Under the pieces are notes generated by a model. The model made no database searches, was not told the origin of the DNA, and saw only the letters and a program-made list of their open reading frames with translations. Made by a program: the position numbers and the translations under genes. A stretch of DNA of 64,000 nt, from contig JBGQLV010000004.1 of the NCBI GenBank assembly GCA_041500225.1, forward strand, positions 1 to 64,000, written 5' to 3'. Origin of the DNA: 0-14-3-00-41-53 sp041500225 (GTDB lineage Bacteria > Nitrospirota > Thermodesulfovibrionia > Thermodesulfovibrionales > SM23-35). The number at the start of each line of letters is the position of its first letter. The stretch's first letter is position 1. Shown piece by piece: positions 1 to 9,320 of the stretch.

Positions 1-1037
1 CAGATGAAAAAGGAAACTTAACTGTTCCCATTACCTCAGAGGAAACCTTTGCCCTTGATCAGGGTGAATTGGGTGTTGCCCAATGGACGTTTGATCACCG
101 CCAGCAGGCCGGTCTGGGAACTGATACGGTTCCCGGCGCTAAGGCACTCTATCTGCCGTTGGTCACTTCATCGCGGACAGTGGGGGTGCTGGGCATTTTA
201 CCTGTCTCCTCCCTGGTAATGTTCGATTCGGAGCAGATACATATTCTCGAAAGTTTTGCAAACCAGACCGCTATTGCCATCGAAAGAGCGCTCCTTGCAG
301 AAGAGGCGCAAAATGCTCTTCTAAAAGCAGAAACCGAAGCCCTTCGTAATACCCTCCTCAGTTCTGTCTCTCATGATCTGCGAACTCCATTGGCCGCAAT
401 TACAGGGGCTTCATCTACGCTTCTTCAGCCAGATATAACTCTGGACAAGCATAGCAAGAAAGAACTTATAAAGACCATTTATGAAGAAGCAGAACATCTG
501 AATGAAATTATTCGCAATGTGCTTGATATGACGCGCCTCGAGTCAGGTGCAATAGTTATAAAAAAAGAGTGGCAGTCTATTGAAGAAATTATTGGAGTAG
601 TACTGAACCGATTTTCTGAAAAACTCAAGGAACACCCGATTTCAATTAATCTCTCTGTTGATTTACCTCTTGTTCCTTTTGATGCCCTGCTCATTGAACA
701 GGTTTTAATGAATCTTTTGGACAATGCTATAAAATATACACCAAAGGAAACACCGTTGGATCTTTCTGCGATGTTGAAAGGAGATAGTTTGCTTGTGGAA
801 TTAGCAGATCGTGGACCTGGTATCCCTCATGGAGAAGAAAAACGAATCTTTGAGAAATTTGTACGTGGTTCTACGGCAAGAGGGGGTATTGGTTTAGGCT
901 TGACTATCTGTCAGACGATTATCACCGCCCACGGGGGTGATATATGGGCTGAAAACAGGCCCGGAGGAGGAACTGTTTTTCGATTTACTCTCCCCATCAC
1001 CGGGAAACCGAATTTGCTGGAAATGGAAGAAATCTGA
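1..1037 (+). CDS. kdpD: Sensor histidine kinase KdpD, C-terminal part (5' end outside window)
   Basis: The frame is open from base 3 with no stop, so the gene begins upstream and only the cytoplasmic C-terminal half is seen. A GAF-like stretch (GAKALYLPL) leads into a dimerisation helix with the phospho-accepting histidine in SHDLRTPLAAI. An ATPase domain follows with the N-box NLLDNAIKYTP, the G1 box DRGPGIP and the G2 box GIGLGLTIC. This order and the wording of the GAF region match KdpD, the membrane kinase that senses potassium limitation and turgor and phosphorylates KdpE. The kdpE-like gene follows 29 bp downstream, which supports the call. kdpFABC is not in the window and would be expected upstream. 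Confidence 0.9.
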   Translation, partial: DEKGNLTVPITSEETFALDQGELGVAQWTFDHRQQAGLGTDTVPGAKALYLPLVTSSRTVGVLGILPVSSLVMFDSEQIHILESFANQTAIAIERALLAEEAQNALLKAETEALRNTLLSSVSHDLRTPLAAITGASSTLLQPDITLDKHSKKELIKTIYEEAEHLNEIIRNVLDMTRLESGAIVIKKEWQSIEEIIGVVLNRFSEKLKEHPISINLSVDLPLVPFDALLIEQVLMNLLDNAIKYTPKETPLDLSAMLKGDSLLVELADRGPGIPHGEEKRIFEKFVRGSTARGGIGLGLTICQTIITAHGGDIWAENRPGGGTVFRFTLPITGKPNLLEMEEI

Positions 1038-1066
1038 AATGTTCAGTATCTATTACAAGAATAAAA

Positions 1067-1783
1067 ATGTCACAAGATAAAGGGACGATTCTTCTCATAG
1101 AAGACGAGCCCCAGATGCAGCGATTTCTTCGCATCGTCCTGCAAGGCCAGGGGTATTGCTTTATTGAAGCTCAAACAGGACAAGAGGGACTTGTGCAAGC
1201 TGCCACACGTTCTCCGGACATAGTATTGCTTGATTTGGGACTCCCTGATATTGATGGGTTAGAAGTAACAAGGAGATTACGCGAATGGAGCGATATTCCC
1301 ATAATTGTGCTTTCCGCACGGGAACAGGAACAGGATAAGATTAAGGCACTTGATGCAGGTGCTGACGACTATTTGACAAAACCTTTTGGTGCAGGGGAAC
1401 TGCTTGCCCGTATTCGTGTTGCCATGCGGCACAGAGCCATGCGGCAAGCTGGGCAGCAAGAACCCGTCTTTGTCCTCGGTAATCTTCGAGTTGATTTAAC
1501 ACAACGGCAGGTTTTTCTGAATGAGAAGGAAGTTCACCTGACACCTATTGAATATAAGCTTTTGACTATGCTAATTAAAAATGCAGGTAGAGTTATTACC
1601 CACAGTCAGCTTTTAAAAGAGGTATGGGGTCCTCCTTATCTTAAGGAGACGCAATATCTACGAGTCTATATGACACAGCTGCGTCATAAGCTCGAAGCAG
1701 ATCCGGCAAGACCTCGTTTCTTGATAAATGAACCTGGTATCGGATACAGACTCAAGATAGATCCTGAAGACAGACTATCTTAA
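1067..1783 (+). CDS. kdpE: Response regulator KdpE (OmpR family)
   Basis: This 238-aa protein has a receiver domain (about residues 7-120) with acidic residues E12/D13, phospho-acceptor D56 in LLDLGLPD, and K105 in LTKPF. A winged-helix DNA-binding domain follows (about 135-232, with the GRVITHSQLLKEVWG and YLRVYMTQLRHKLE regions). Length and motifs are normal for KdpE, which activates the high-affinity potassium pump operon kdpFABC when phosphorylated by KdpD. It lies directly behind the kdpD fragment and is surely co-transcribed with it. It ends next to a convergent gene on the minus strand. Confidence 0.9.
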   Translation: MSQDKGTILLIEDEPQMQRFLRIVLQGQGYCFIEAQTGQEGLVQAATRSPDIVLLDLGLPDIDGLEVTRRLREWSDIPIIVLSAREQEQDKIKALDAGADDYLTKPFGAGELLARIRVAMRHRAMRQAGQQEPVFVLGNLRVDLTQRQVFLNEKEVHLTPIEYKLLTMLIKNAGRVITHSQLLKEVWGPPYLKETQYLRVYMTQLRHKLEADPARPRFLINEPGIGYRLKIDPEDRLS

Positions 1784-2002
1784 TATGAATGTGTACCCCA
1801 AATAGCTGTAAGCCTTTTAAGAATAGCTTGTCCAAAAAAAATTCTTATCAATATTTCTGTTGGTAATACATAGGATAAGGAGAGTACTTCTGAATGACGG
1901 GTCGTATGTCGTAGGAGCTGCATAAGAAGCACTATAACATATGAACAAAAAGGACAAGAAAGCAATTATCTTTTTTATATCTTTAAGTTTTAAAGATACT
2001 CG

Positions 2003-2788
2003 CTATTTCCTGCTCAACAGTCTCAATGCCTTTTCGTGAAGTTTCTCATTTCCTGATGCAAGCAGTGATGTATTTTTTTTAAGGCTGACTTCGATGGTCT
2101 CTATAGGATTACCTTTAATATCTGTAAATATCCCTCCTGCCTCCTTTACAAGCAACCAGCCACCTGCGAAATCAAAGCCTCTCGAAGGCGATGGATTAGC
2201 AAAGACACTGATTGCACCATATGCAAGGTATGCAAGATCAAGTGCCGTAGCACCGAGACACCGTGTCTTCCTCGATTCTGCAAGAAGCGGAATTATACGG
2301 GGGATGTCTTCGTGAGGAGTCTGTGCCTCATATGCGGTAAGATAAAAATTGTCATCTTTCTGTGTATTCATCCTTTCACCATTTAAGAATGCTCCTTTGC
2401 CTTTTTCTGCCCAGAACTCATCACTATTTATGAGGTTTACAACATATGCGAGTTCAATATCTCCCACTGTATTTCCATCCACAACTGCAATGGATGTGCA
2501 GTAAAAAGGTATACCTGAGACTGCATTCCTGCTGCCGTCAATAGGATCTATCAGTATCTTCTTGCCTCCACTTTTTATATCCTTTATCCCAAGCTCTTCA
2601 GAGACAATCGTCATTGCTTCCCGCGATTCATCAAGACCGGAGATAATAATATCTTCTGCAATTTTATCTATTGGATAGGTCTTATCGCCTGATGCACCAA
2701 CACCAATAGCAGTTTTAGCCCCCTTTTTGATTAAAGGGATTTCTTTTAAAAGCCTTTTACCTATATTTCTGAGTAATTTGATTTCCAT
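2003..2788 (-). CDS. Inositol monophosphatase / fructose-1,6-bisphosphatase family protein
   Basis: This 261-aa protein carries the metal-binding signature DPIDGSRN (the family DPIDGT motif, about residues 81-88) and the second signature GFDFAGGWLLVKEAGG near residues 204-219. These define the magnesium-dependent, lithium-sensitive phosphatase superfamily. The sequence resembles the bifunctional inositol monophosphatase/FBPase type found in archaea and thermophiles more than SuhB. The substrate (inositol-1-phosphate, fructose-1,6-bisphosphate or PAP) cannot be fixed from the sequence. PAP phosphatase (CysQ) is worth considering in a sulfate reducer, but dissimilatory reduction through APS makes no PAP. 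It stands alone between kdpE and a repeat element. Confidence 0.8.
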   Translation of the reverse strand: MEIKLLRNIGKRLLKEIPLIKKGAKTAIGVGASGDKTYPIDKIAEDIIISGLDESREAMTIVSEELGIKDIKSGGKKILIDPIDGSRNAVSGIPFYCTSIAVVDGNTVGDIELAYVVNLINSDEFWAEKGKGAFLNGERMNTQKDDNFYLTAYEAQTPHEDIPRIIPLLAESRKTRCLGATALDLAYLAYGAISVFANPSPSRGFDFAGGWLLVKEAGGIFTDIKGNPIETIEVSLKKNTSLLASGNEKLHEKALRLLSRK

Positions 2789-2873
2789 GTTGAGGGTATT
2801 TTACGTGAAGACTTTAGAACTGGCAACTTTCAGATATTCTTAACCTTAAAAAGCATTTCATTTAATTTGTAGG

Positions 2874-3020
2874 CAGGCATATGTGCAGAAAAAGCTTTAC
2901 CATCGCTACCTTTGTAGGACTATTCAAAGACGGTTGAACCTCCACGTTTTCATGCATAACATACTGATTTCGTTTAAAACCAAATTGCGATTTGTAAAGG
3001 TTTTTCTGCATATATGACTG
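2874..3020 (-). mobile_element. MITE-like inverted-repeat element, copy A (147 bp)
   Basis: This is a non-coding 147-bp unit whose reverse complement is repeated almost exactly at 31386-31532, with only about three differences over the central 140 bp. The ends form imperfect terminal inverted repeats of roughly 25 bp: CATATGTGCAGAAAAAGC on one end against CATATATGCAGAAAAACC on the other. Similarity stops close to the ends on both sides, as expected for a small non-autonomous element. It sits in the gap between folP and the phosphatase gene. No transposase is present in the window. Confidence 0.8.
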
Positions 3021-3046
3021 ATTTTGCAGTTAATCCTGTCAATGAC

Positions 3047-3907
3047 TTATAGAAAGGTTTTAATGGCATCCGCAACCTTTGCTACTCTAACCATCTCCTT
3101 TACATCATGAACACGGATTATATTCGCACCATTCATGATAGAAATGGCAACTGCTGCTGCAGTGCCTTCCAGTCTATCTGTTACAGGCACATCTCCGAGT
3201 ATTTTGCCGATAAATGCCTTTCTTGATGGGCCTATCAGGATCGGTTTTTCTAAAAGGGTAAATTCACGAAGGTTATTAATTATCTCAAGGTTGTGGTTAA
3301 ATGTCTTTCCGAAGCCTATACCAGGGTCAATTATTATTTTATCTTCAGGTATTCCTGATTCTAAAGCTGTTCTAATACCTTCCCTGAGATAATCTATTAT
3401 CTCAGGTATCAAAGCCTCATAAACAGGATTCTGCTGCATAGCCTTTGGCGTACCTTTTATATGCATAATTACCACAGGAACTTTATACTTAGTGATAACA
3501 CCTGGCATCTCAGGGTCGAACCTCAATCCGCTTATGTCATTTACCATGGACGAACCTGCATCAAGTGCCCTTTTTGCAACTTCTGATTTGTATGTATCAA
3601 TGGATATAGGGATCTTAATTTCTTTTGCGAGTACCTCAATAACAGGGATTGTGCGCCTTAACTCTTCTTCGATAGTGACTGGCTCAGAGCCTGGCCTTGT
3701 TGATTCACCACCGATATCGATGAAATCAGCACCGTCTTCAACCATCTGGATTCCCCTTTTGATGGCTCCAGCTTTATCAAAATACAGGCCGCTTTCAGAG
3801 AAGGAATCCGGCGTGACATTCAGGATTCCCATAATATATGTTTTTTTAGAAAAATCTAAGAGGAAGTCTTTTCCGCCCGGGCGGATTTCCGACCAGGCAA
3901 GCCTCAA
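3047..3907 (-). CDS. folP: Dihydropteroate synthase
   Basis: This 286-aa enzyme joins p-aminobenzoate to the pterin pyrophosphate in folate synthesis and is cytoplasmic. The first signature MGILNVTPDSFSE (residues 27-39) and the second DIGGESTRPG (about 65-74) are intact. DPGIGFGKT and GPSRKAFIG, which bind the pterin and phosphate, are also present. The start codon overlaps the ftsH stop by 4 bp (3904-3907), so the two genes are translationally coupled. An ftsH-folP order is common in bacteria. About 20 residues precede the core barrel, which is normal for this family. Confidence 0.95.
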   Translation of the reverse strand: MRLAWSEIRPGGKDFLLDFSKKTYIMGILNVTPDSFSESGLYFDKAGAIKRGIQMVEDGADFIDIGGESTRPGSEPVTIEEELRRTIPVIEVLAKEIKIPISIDTYKSEVAKRALDAGSSMVNDISGLRFDPEMPGVITKYKVPVVIMHIKGTPKAMQQNPVYEALIPEIIDYLREGIRTALESGIPEDKIIIDPGIGFGKTFNHNLEIINNLREFTLLEKPILIGPSRKAFIGKILGDVPVTDRLEGTAAAVAISIMNGANIIRVHDVKEMVRVAKVADAIKTFL

Positions 3908-5712
3908 ACCTGAACTGTCCTTTTTGACTCCACTTCCTGAATGAGTGCATCTATCTCGGCCCCGTCCATAGTCTCCTTTTCGAGAAGTGTTCTTGCAAAT
4001 GCCCCAAGAAGATCCTGGTTTTCTGTAAGGAGTTTTTTAGATGTATTATATGCCCCAATTACTATCCTCTTAACCTCTTCATCTATATCAACTGCTGTCT
4101 TTTCGCTATAATCCTTGTGTCTTGCAATCTCTCTCCCGAGGAAGATCTGCTCATCTTTTTTCCCGAATGTAAGGGGACCGAGCTTATCTGACATGCCCCA
4201 TTCCGTAACCATCTTTCTTGCAAGATCTGTTGCCCGCTCAAGGTCATTGCCGGCCCCTGTGGTCGTATGTTTCAATGCGATCTCTTCTGCAGCCCTGCCG
4301 CCGAGAAGGACTGACAGGGCCTTCAAAAGATAATCTTGAGAGTAGGTATATTTGTCATCTATAGGTAATTGCTGCGTAACTCCAAGGGCCATTCCCCTCG
4401 GAATAATGCTAACTTTATGTAATGGGTCAGTACCGGGTGTTAGTTTTGCCACAAGTGCATGTCCAGCTTCATGATACGCAGTATTCTTCTTCTCTTCCTC
4501 GCTTATTATCATGCTTTTTCTTTCCACGCCCATCAGTACTTTGTCTTTTGCTGCCTCGAAATCAACCCTCTCTACCTTGCTCTTTGACTTCCGTGCTGCA
4601 AGCAAGGCAGCCTCATTAACAAGATTTGCAAGGTCAGCGCCTGAAAAACCAGGTGTTCCACGGGCTATTTGTTCAAGTTGCACACTCTCATCAACCGGGA
4701 TATTCTTGGTGTGAACTTTTAGTATCTCAAGCCTTCCCTTCACATCAGGTTGAGGCACTATCACCTGTCTGTCAAACCTCCCTGGCCTGAGAAGGGCAGG
4801 ATCGAGGACATCAGGCCTGTTTGTTGCTGCGAGGATAATAACTCCCACGTTACTTTCAAAACCATCCATTTCTACAAGGAGTTGATTCAGGGTCTGCTCA
4901 CGCTCATCGTGACCACCGCCGAGACCTGCTCCCCTGTGACGGCCAACAGCATCTATCTCATCAATAAAAATAATGCATGGTGCACTTTTCTTTGCCTGAT
5001 CAAAGAGGTCCCTGACCCTCGACGCGCCAACCCCAACAAACATTTCCACAAAGTCAGAACCTGACATTGAGAAAAAAGGCACACCAGCTTCACCTGCTAT
5101 AGCTCTTGCAAGAAGGGTTTTGCCTGTGCCTGGTGCACCAACTAAGAGGACTCCTTTGGGAATCTTGCCACCGAGCTTCTGAAACTTCTGGGGGTCCTTC
5201 AGAAAATCAATGATCTCCTGAACCTCTCCTTTTGCTTCTTCTATCCCTGCAACATCAGCAAAAGTTACCTTCACTGACTTTTCAGAAACCAATTTTGCCT
5301 TTGCCTTACCAAAGGATAATGCCTTATTGCCACCTGTCTGCATTTGTCGCATAAAGAATATCCAGATAGCGATCAGTAAAATTATAGGGCCCCATGAAAA
5401 AAGGAGGTTCCAGTACCAGGGATTCTGTTCTTCAGGCTTTGCAGTAATCTTTACATTATTAGACCTTAAAATTTTTACAAGGTCAGGATATTCTGCAGTA
5501 TATGTTTTAAACTTCTTTTTATCTTTCAATTGTCCGGATATAACGTTCCCTTTTATCGTAACCTCTTCTATTTCACCTGCCTCAAGCCGGGTCATAAATT
5601 CAGAAAATATCATCTCCTGTTCCGTCTTCTTGGGAGTGTTTAGAAGATTGAAAAGGAGTATCATCATAACTCCGATCAATAACCAGACAAATATATTTTT
5701 ATAAGCATTCAT
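3904..5712 (-). CDS. ftsH: ATP-dependent zinc metalloprotease FtsH
   Basis: This 602-aa membrane protease has two transmembrane helices (about residues 7-24 and 107-121) flanking a short periplasmic domain. An AAA+ module follows with Walker A GAPGTGKT (192-199), Walker B IIFIDE (247-252) and the arginine-finger region ALLRPGRFDRQ. The zinc protease site is HEAGH (414-418). It forms a hexamer that degrades membrane and short-lived cytoplasmic proteins, commonly including LpxC. Length is slightly short of E. coli FtsH but typical elsewhere. It is the first gene of an ftsH-folP pair. Confidence 0.97.
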   Translation of the reverse strand: MNAYKNIFVWLLIGVMMILLFNLLNTPKKTEQEMIFSEFMTRLEAGEIEEVTIKGNVISGQLKDKKKFKTYTAEYPDLVKILRSNNVKITAKPEEQNPWYWNLLFSWGPIILLIAIWIFFMRQMQTGGNKALSFGKAKAKLVSEKSVKVTFADVAGIEEAKGEVQEIIDFLKDPQKFQKLGGKIPKGVLLVGAPGTGKTLLARAIAGEAGVPFFSMSGSDFVEMFVGVGASRVRDLFDQAKKSAPCIIFIDEIDAVGRHRGAGLGGGHDEREQTLNQLLVEMDGFESNVGVIILAATNRPDVLDPALLRPGRFDRQVIVPQPDVKGRLEILKVHTKNIPVDESVQLEQIARGTPGFSGADLANLVNEAALLAARKSKSKVERVDFEAAKDKVLMGVERKSMIISEEEKKNTAYHEAGHALVAKLTPGTDPLHKVSIIPRGMALGVTQQLPIDDKYTYSQDYLLKALSVLLGGRAAEEIALKHTTTGAGNDLERATDLARKMVTEWGMSDKLGPLTFGKKDEQIFLGREIARHKDYSEKTAVDIDEEVKRIVIGAYNTSKKLLTENQDLLGAFARTLLEKETMDGAEIDALIQEVESKRTVQV

Positions 5713-5769
5713 GCTATTTCATCAACCTCAAATGTTTTATTTTAACATATTAAAATGGCTTTTTCTGTT

Positions 5770-6501
5770 TCAGTATTTGATTACTTCATCCTCTATTAAC
5801 TTTTTCTGCATGTTTATCAGGCTATTTATACCTTCCTCTGCGAGTTTCATGAGACTGTCGAGTGCAGTTTTTGAAAAAGGTGTCCCCTCAGCAGTTCCCT
5901 GTATCTCAACAATTTTTCCGTCTCCTGTCATCACAACATTCATGTCCACCTCTGCCGTAGAATCTTCCGAATAACAGAGGTCAATCCTCGGCTCGCCATT
6001 AACTACACCAACGCTTATGGCAGCAAGGTAGTCCTTAAGAGGGGTCCTGTCTATAAGACCATTTCTCAGTGCATATTTCAATGCATCTGATAGGCATATA
6101 AAGGCGCCGGTTATTGCTGCTGTTCTTGTACCTCCATCTGCCTCTATCACGTCACAGTCCATCCATATCGTCCTTTCACCGATAACTGACAGGTCAACAA
6201 CAGACCTGAGTGCCCTGCCTATAAGCCTTTGTATCTCGTGTGTCCTCCCGCTAATTCTGCCTGTGCTGGATTCTCTTACAACTCGTGCTTGGGTTGCTCT
6301 CGGAAGCATTGAGTACTCTGCGGTTATCCACCCCTTTTTCTGATCTCTTAGAAAAAGGGGAACCCTGTCCTCAATTGAGGCAGTACATATCACCCTTGTG
6401 TTTCCCATCGAAATCAGTACTGAACCCTCAGCCGCCCCTATGAAATTCCGGTGGACCTTCACATCTCGTATCTCATTATTTTTCCTACCATCAGGTCTCA
6501 T
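5770..6501 (-). CDS. rph: Ribonuclease PH
   Basis: This 243-aa phosphorolytic 3'-5' exonuclease trims tRNA 3' ends. It begins MRPDGR and shows the family segments GWITAEYSMLPRAT and RTHEIQRLIGRALR, plus the catalytic area DCDVIEADGGTRTAAITGA. The length is standard. The murI gene lies 14 bp upstream and GerMN and amidase genes lie beyond it, all leftward. An rph-murI-GerM-amiC order recurs in related genomes, which fits a single operon. Nothing unusual is seen. Confidence 0.95.
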   Translation of the reverse strand: MRPDGRKNNEIRDVKVHRNFIGAAEGSVLISMGNTRVICTASIEDRVPLFLRDQKKGWITAEYSMLPRATQARVVRESSTGRISGRTHEIQRLIGRALRSVVDLSVIGERTIWMDCDVIEADGGTRTAAITGAFICLSDALKYALRNGLIDRTPLKDYLAAISVGVVNGEPRIDLCYSEDSTAEVDMNVVMTGDGKIVEIQGTAEGTPFSKTALDSLMKLAEEGINSLINMQKKLIEDEVIKY

Positions 6502-6515
6502 CTAACCTCCATTCT

Positions 6516-7325
6516 TTAATTGCCAACCACTATTTTTTTTATATGCTCTATCTTTTGTCCAAGAAAATCCCCGCCAACCTTTAAAAACCTTTCAGGCGAA
6601 TCAGTTACATAAAACTCCCTTAAAGGCATACCTTTTTGCTTCCTGTTTAGGTCGATAACATCAAGCATTGTTTTAATCTCGTGTGATGTCTCAACTGCAG
6701 AATCAATAAGTCTGATGCCTTTACCCATAACACCGGCTATAACCTTTTTCAGTAAAGGGTAATGTGTACATCCAAGTACAACGGTATCTATTCCTTTATC
6801 TTTTATCTCCTCAAGATACCGTTGGGCAATCAGTGTAACAATATTCCCTTCTGTCCAACCTTCCTCTACAAGCGGTACAAATAAGGGACATGAAAGACCA
6901 AATACCTCTATGCTTCCATCAATTGCCTTAATAGCCTTTGTGTAGGAATTGCTTCTTACAGTCGCCTCAGTTCCGATAACACCGACCTTCTTGTTTCTTG
7001 TAGCCTTAACAGCAGCCTTTGCTCCTGGCTCGATAACACCAATAACAGGTATCGAAATACTGTTTTTGATGGCATCCAGGCTTATAGATGATGCGGTATT
7101 ACAGGCAATTACAAGAAGTTTAATATCTCTTGAGAATAGGAATTTTGTGTTTTCAAATGAATATCTGATGATTGTTTCCTGTGACCTTATCCCATATGGA
7201 ACCCTCGCAGTATCTCCGAGATAAATAGTGCCTTCATTAGGCAGTTCCTTTATTATTTCTTTTAATACTGTGAGTCCGCCTATCCCAGAGTCGAAAACAC
7301 CAATTGGCCTGTCTTTTTTATTCAT
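6516..7325 (-). CDS. murI: Glutamate racemase
   Basis: This 269-aa cytoplasmic enzyme makes D-glutamate for peptidoglycan. The first catalytic region is GVFDSGIGGLTVL (residues 9-21). The two catalytic cysteines lie in VIACNTASS (about residue 75) and VVLGCTHYPLL (about residue 186). The reading frame starts 8 bp inside the end of the upstream GerMN gene, so the genes overlap and are probably coupled. The position beside an N-acetylmuramoyl-L-alanine amidase gives the operon a cell-wall theme. Confidence 0.95.
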   Translation of the reverse strand: MNKKDRPIGVFDSGIGGLTVLKEIIKELPNEGTIYLGDTARVPYGIRSQETIIRYSFENTKFLFSRDIKLLVIACNTASSISLDAIKNSISIPVIGVIEPGAKAAVKATRNKKVGVIGTEATVRSNSYTKAIKAIDGSIEVFGLSCPLFVPLVEEGWTEGNIVTLIAQRYLEEIKDKGIDTVVLGCTHYPLLKKVIAGVMGKGIRLIDSAVETSHEIKTMLDVIDLNRKQKGMPLREFYVTDSPERFLKVGGDFLGQKIEHIKKIVVGN

Positions 7326-7875
7326 GAGAAACCATATCTTTTAGAGGATGTAAGAGATAAAAATGCCCTCCGAGCGTTTCTATCTCTTTCCCTTCTATAA
7401 ATACTTTTACATCCTGAATGTCCTGTATATTTGAGACAAGGCTTTCATACAAACCGCGAAGGAGTAAGAATTCTGTTAAGGCATCCCCCTGGAAATTTCT
7501 CCTAAATTCATCTGAAAGATCAACATAGAGTATTCTGTCTGCGTCTTTATACAGACCGAGTAGCTTTGCATCCCGCGGTATACTCGATGATGCTACGCCC
7601 GCAGGTCCTTTAAGGTATTCTTCTACAGTAGCCTCTGCAACTGCAAGCTGCACAGTCTTCCTTGGAAGTCTTCTTTCTTCAATCCGAAGCCGATCACCTA
7701 CAGGGTAATAAATCCTCAGAGGAAAAAGGTCTTCTGTCCTGGTTAATATTTCAGCAACCTCTTCAGTGGGCTTTTCCCTGGAGAATATCTTCATGAAATA
7801 AAGATATCCGCCTGCAATACCACCCAGAAAGATTAGTGCCAGCAATATTATGCCAGATAGCCTTTTGATATTCAT
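7318..7875 (-). CDS. GerMN-domain protein, membrane-anchored
   Basis: This 185-aa protein has one N-terminal transmembrane anchor (about residues 8-27), a linker, and a GerMN domain (about 50-170) recognisable by the run VEEYLKGPAG, the YVDLSDEFRRNF segment and a final predicted strand region. The domain was named from spore-germination protein GerM but is common in non-sporulating bacteria next to amidases and rph. Its molecular role is not established. It probably sits on the periplasmic side. It overlaps murI by 8 bp and follows the amidase by about 40 bp, which suggests a role in peptidoglycan turnover. Confidence 0.8.
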   Translation of the reverse strand: MNIKRLSGIILLALIFLGGIAGGYLYFMKIFSREKPTEEVAEILTRTEDLFPLRIYYPVGDRLRIEERRLPRKTVQLAVAEATVEEYLKGPAGVASSSIPRDAKLLGLYKDADRILYVDLSDEFRRNFQGDALTEFLLLRGLYESLVSNIQDIQDVKVFIEGKEIETLGGHFYLLHPLKDMVSHE

Positions 7876-7915
7876 AATTCTTAGCCCCTATTTCTCAGTT
7901 CTCATTTTGCACTTG

Positions 7916-8920
7916 CTATTGTCCATATGTTGCAACCCCGTTGATAATTGAATTTTCAAGTCTCGCCCTCATCTGTTGGTCATAAACCATAAATTTTGGT
8001 GAAGGAAGTTCGATTAAAACAGAAGGTGCACCAGCAGAATTGAGTAAAGGGAGAGGCATTTGCCGGCGAATAACATCCGTCTTGAATTCATCTTTTATAG
8101 CTTTCCCGATGCTATCTGACAATGCCTTACTTTTTTCAATATATTTTTTCTGTCTTGAAGAAAGGCTATAAAAATCAACTATTTCATTTGAGCCTTGCTC
8201 TTCAAACTTAAGGCCGTAAAGGATAAAATTCTCAGACATTGAAGAATGTAAACTTACAAATACATCCGGGCTTTTCTGGTTAACAAGGTTAATTCTGTCA
8301 GCAAGCGAGATATACTGGTCAACCTTGCGCGTAAGAAAAACCTTTTTGCCTTTCCTTGAAAGGATTGTACTTAGATCTTTAGCCAGACTCAGGCTGATAT
8401 CTTTCTCACTTACATCTCCAGAGGTTATACCAAAATCATAGCCGCCATGTCCTGCATCGATGACAAAGACTTTGGACAGGATTGGCACTGGTTGTTTCTC
8501 AGCTGTTTTTTCGGTCTGTTTCTCTGCCTGTTTTTCTATTTTTTTTTCTGTTTGTTTTTCCTTCTGTATTTCTTTCTTCTGGATATCGAAAACAAGTCTT
8601 GCCGGAGAAGAGAGCCTGAAGAATTTTATCTCGCCCTGTTCTTTAAGATTCATTACTAATAATTTATCCTTCGGAACTATCTCGAAAGGGAGATCCTTCT
8701 GGGCTGTCAGATTGAATGATTCAGGGAATTGTATCTTTATCTGAGAGGATAAAGTAATAACCTTTGTTTTATTAATAAAAGATTCTTCAGCCTCAAACAC
8801 AACCCGAACCAAGCCTTCCTGTTTGCTGAACTTAACTGAGACCTCTGTCTTTTTCTCGGCAGAGAGGGAAACTACTGTAAGCAATAATAGGGATAAAACA
8901 ATAAGAGATATTTTTTTCAA
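7916..8920 (-). CDS. N-acetylmuramoyl-L-alanine amidase (Amidase_3)
   Basis: This 334-aa secreted protein starts with a signal peptide (KKISLIVLSLLLLTVVSLSA, residues 2-21). An AMIN-like beta domain (about 25-115) follows, then a charged linker of repeated KQTEK-type units (about 116-145). The catalytic Amidase_3 domain is C-terminal: zinc ligands in VIDAGHGGYDFG, VFVSLHSS and the late glutamate in VLIELPSP. It cleaves the peptide stem from muramic acid, typically at division. The linker is low-complexity lysine/glutamate repeat DNA, so its length may vary between strains. It is the first gene of the amidase-GerMN-murI-rph group. Confidence 0.9.
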   Translation of the reverse strand: MKKISLIVLSLLLLTVVSLSAEKKTEVSVKFSKQEGLVRVVFEAEESFINKTKVITLSSQIKIQFPESFNLTAQKDLPFEIVPKDKLLVMNLKEQGEIKFFRLSSPARLVFDIQKKEIQKEKQTEKKIEKQAEKQTEKTAEKQPVPILSKVFVIDAGHGGYDFGITSGDVSEKDISLSLAKDLSTILSRKGKKVFLTRKVDQYISLADRINLVNQKSPDVFVSLHSSMSENFILYGLKFEEQGSNEIVDFYSLSSRQKKYIEKSKALSDSIGKAIKDEFKTDVIRRQMPLPLLNSAGAPSVLIELPSPKFMVYDQQMRARLENSIINGVATYGQ

Positions 8921-8961
8921 TTAAAAACAGCCTTTCTGTACTGTTAACTAAGATATTTTTT

Positions 8962-9311
8962 TGGTGGAGGCGGCGGGAATTGAACCCGCGTCCGAAAGTA
9001 CTACTCTCAGGCTTCTACATGCTTATCCTGCTTTTTAAATCTCGGATGATAAACCGCCAGCAGGCGGGCTTTTTATCATCCCATCTCCTTTAATCTTACC
9101 TCAGGTTCAGGAGAAAGACCTGAGGCCAGCCTGCTTTATGACGCTGTCACCTGAAACACAGACAATTTCAGGGCAGCGTGCTGCTTATTTAATTAAGCAG
9201 CGAGTGCCAGTTCGTTATTGGCTTTTGTGTTTGTTTCCGCCTTTTTACGTGGTGACGGAGCCACGACATGCAACCTGAGCCTCATAACCCCCGTCGAGCC
9301 CTTTCGCCCCC
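8962..9311 (-). ncRNA. ssrA: Transfer-messenger RNA (tmRNA)
   Basis: The 350-nt RNA reads on the minus strand. Its 5' end GGGGGCG (9311-9305) pairs with CGCCTCC just before the 3' ACCA to form the acceptor stem. The conserved CTCGACGGGG follows the 5' end, and the T-arm GCGGGTTCAATTCCCGC precedes the 3' end. The tag open reading frame ends at the stop 9193-9195 and reads ANNELALAA, followed by a tandem TAATTAA stop. The exact resume codon (the GCC alanine or the AAA before it) is uncertain. The RNA rescues stalled ribosomes with SmpB, encoded 73 bp upstream of it on the same strand. Confidence 0.95.
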
Positions 9312-9320
9312 GACGTTACA

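Noticed and set aside
1780..1965. 61-aa minus-strand frame after kdpE
   Set aside because: It has no ribosome site or family resemblance. I see no gene in the gap 1784-2002.
8447..8744. Plus-strand hydrophobic frames opposite the amidase gene
   Set aside because: They are the antisense of the lysine/glutamate linker repeats, which read as phenylalanine, leucine and cysteine on the other strand.
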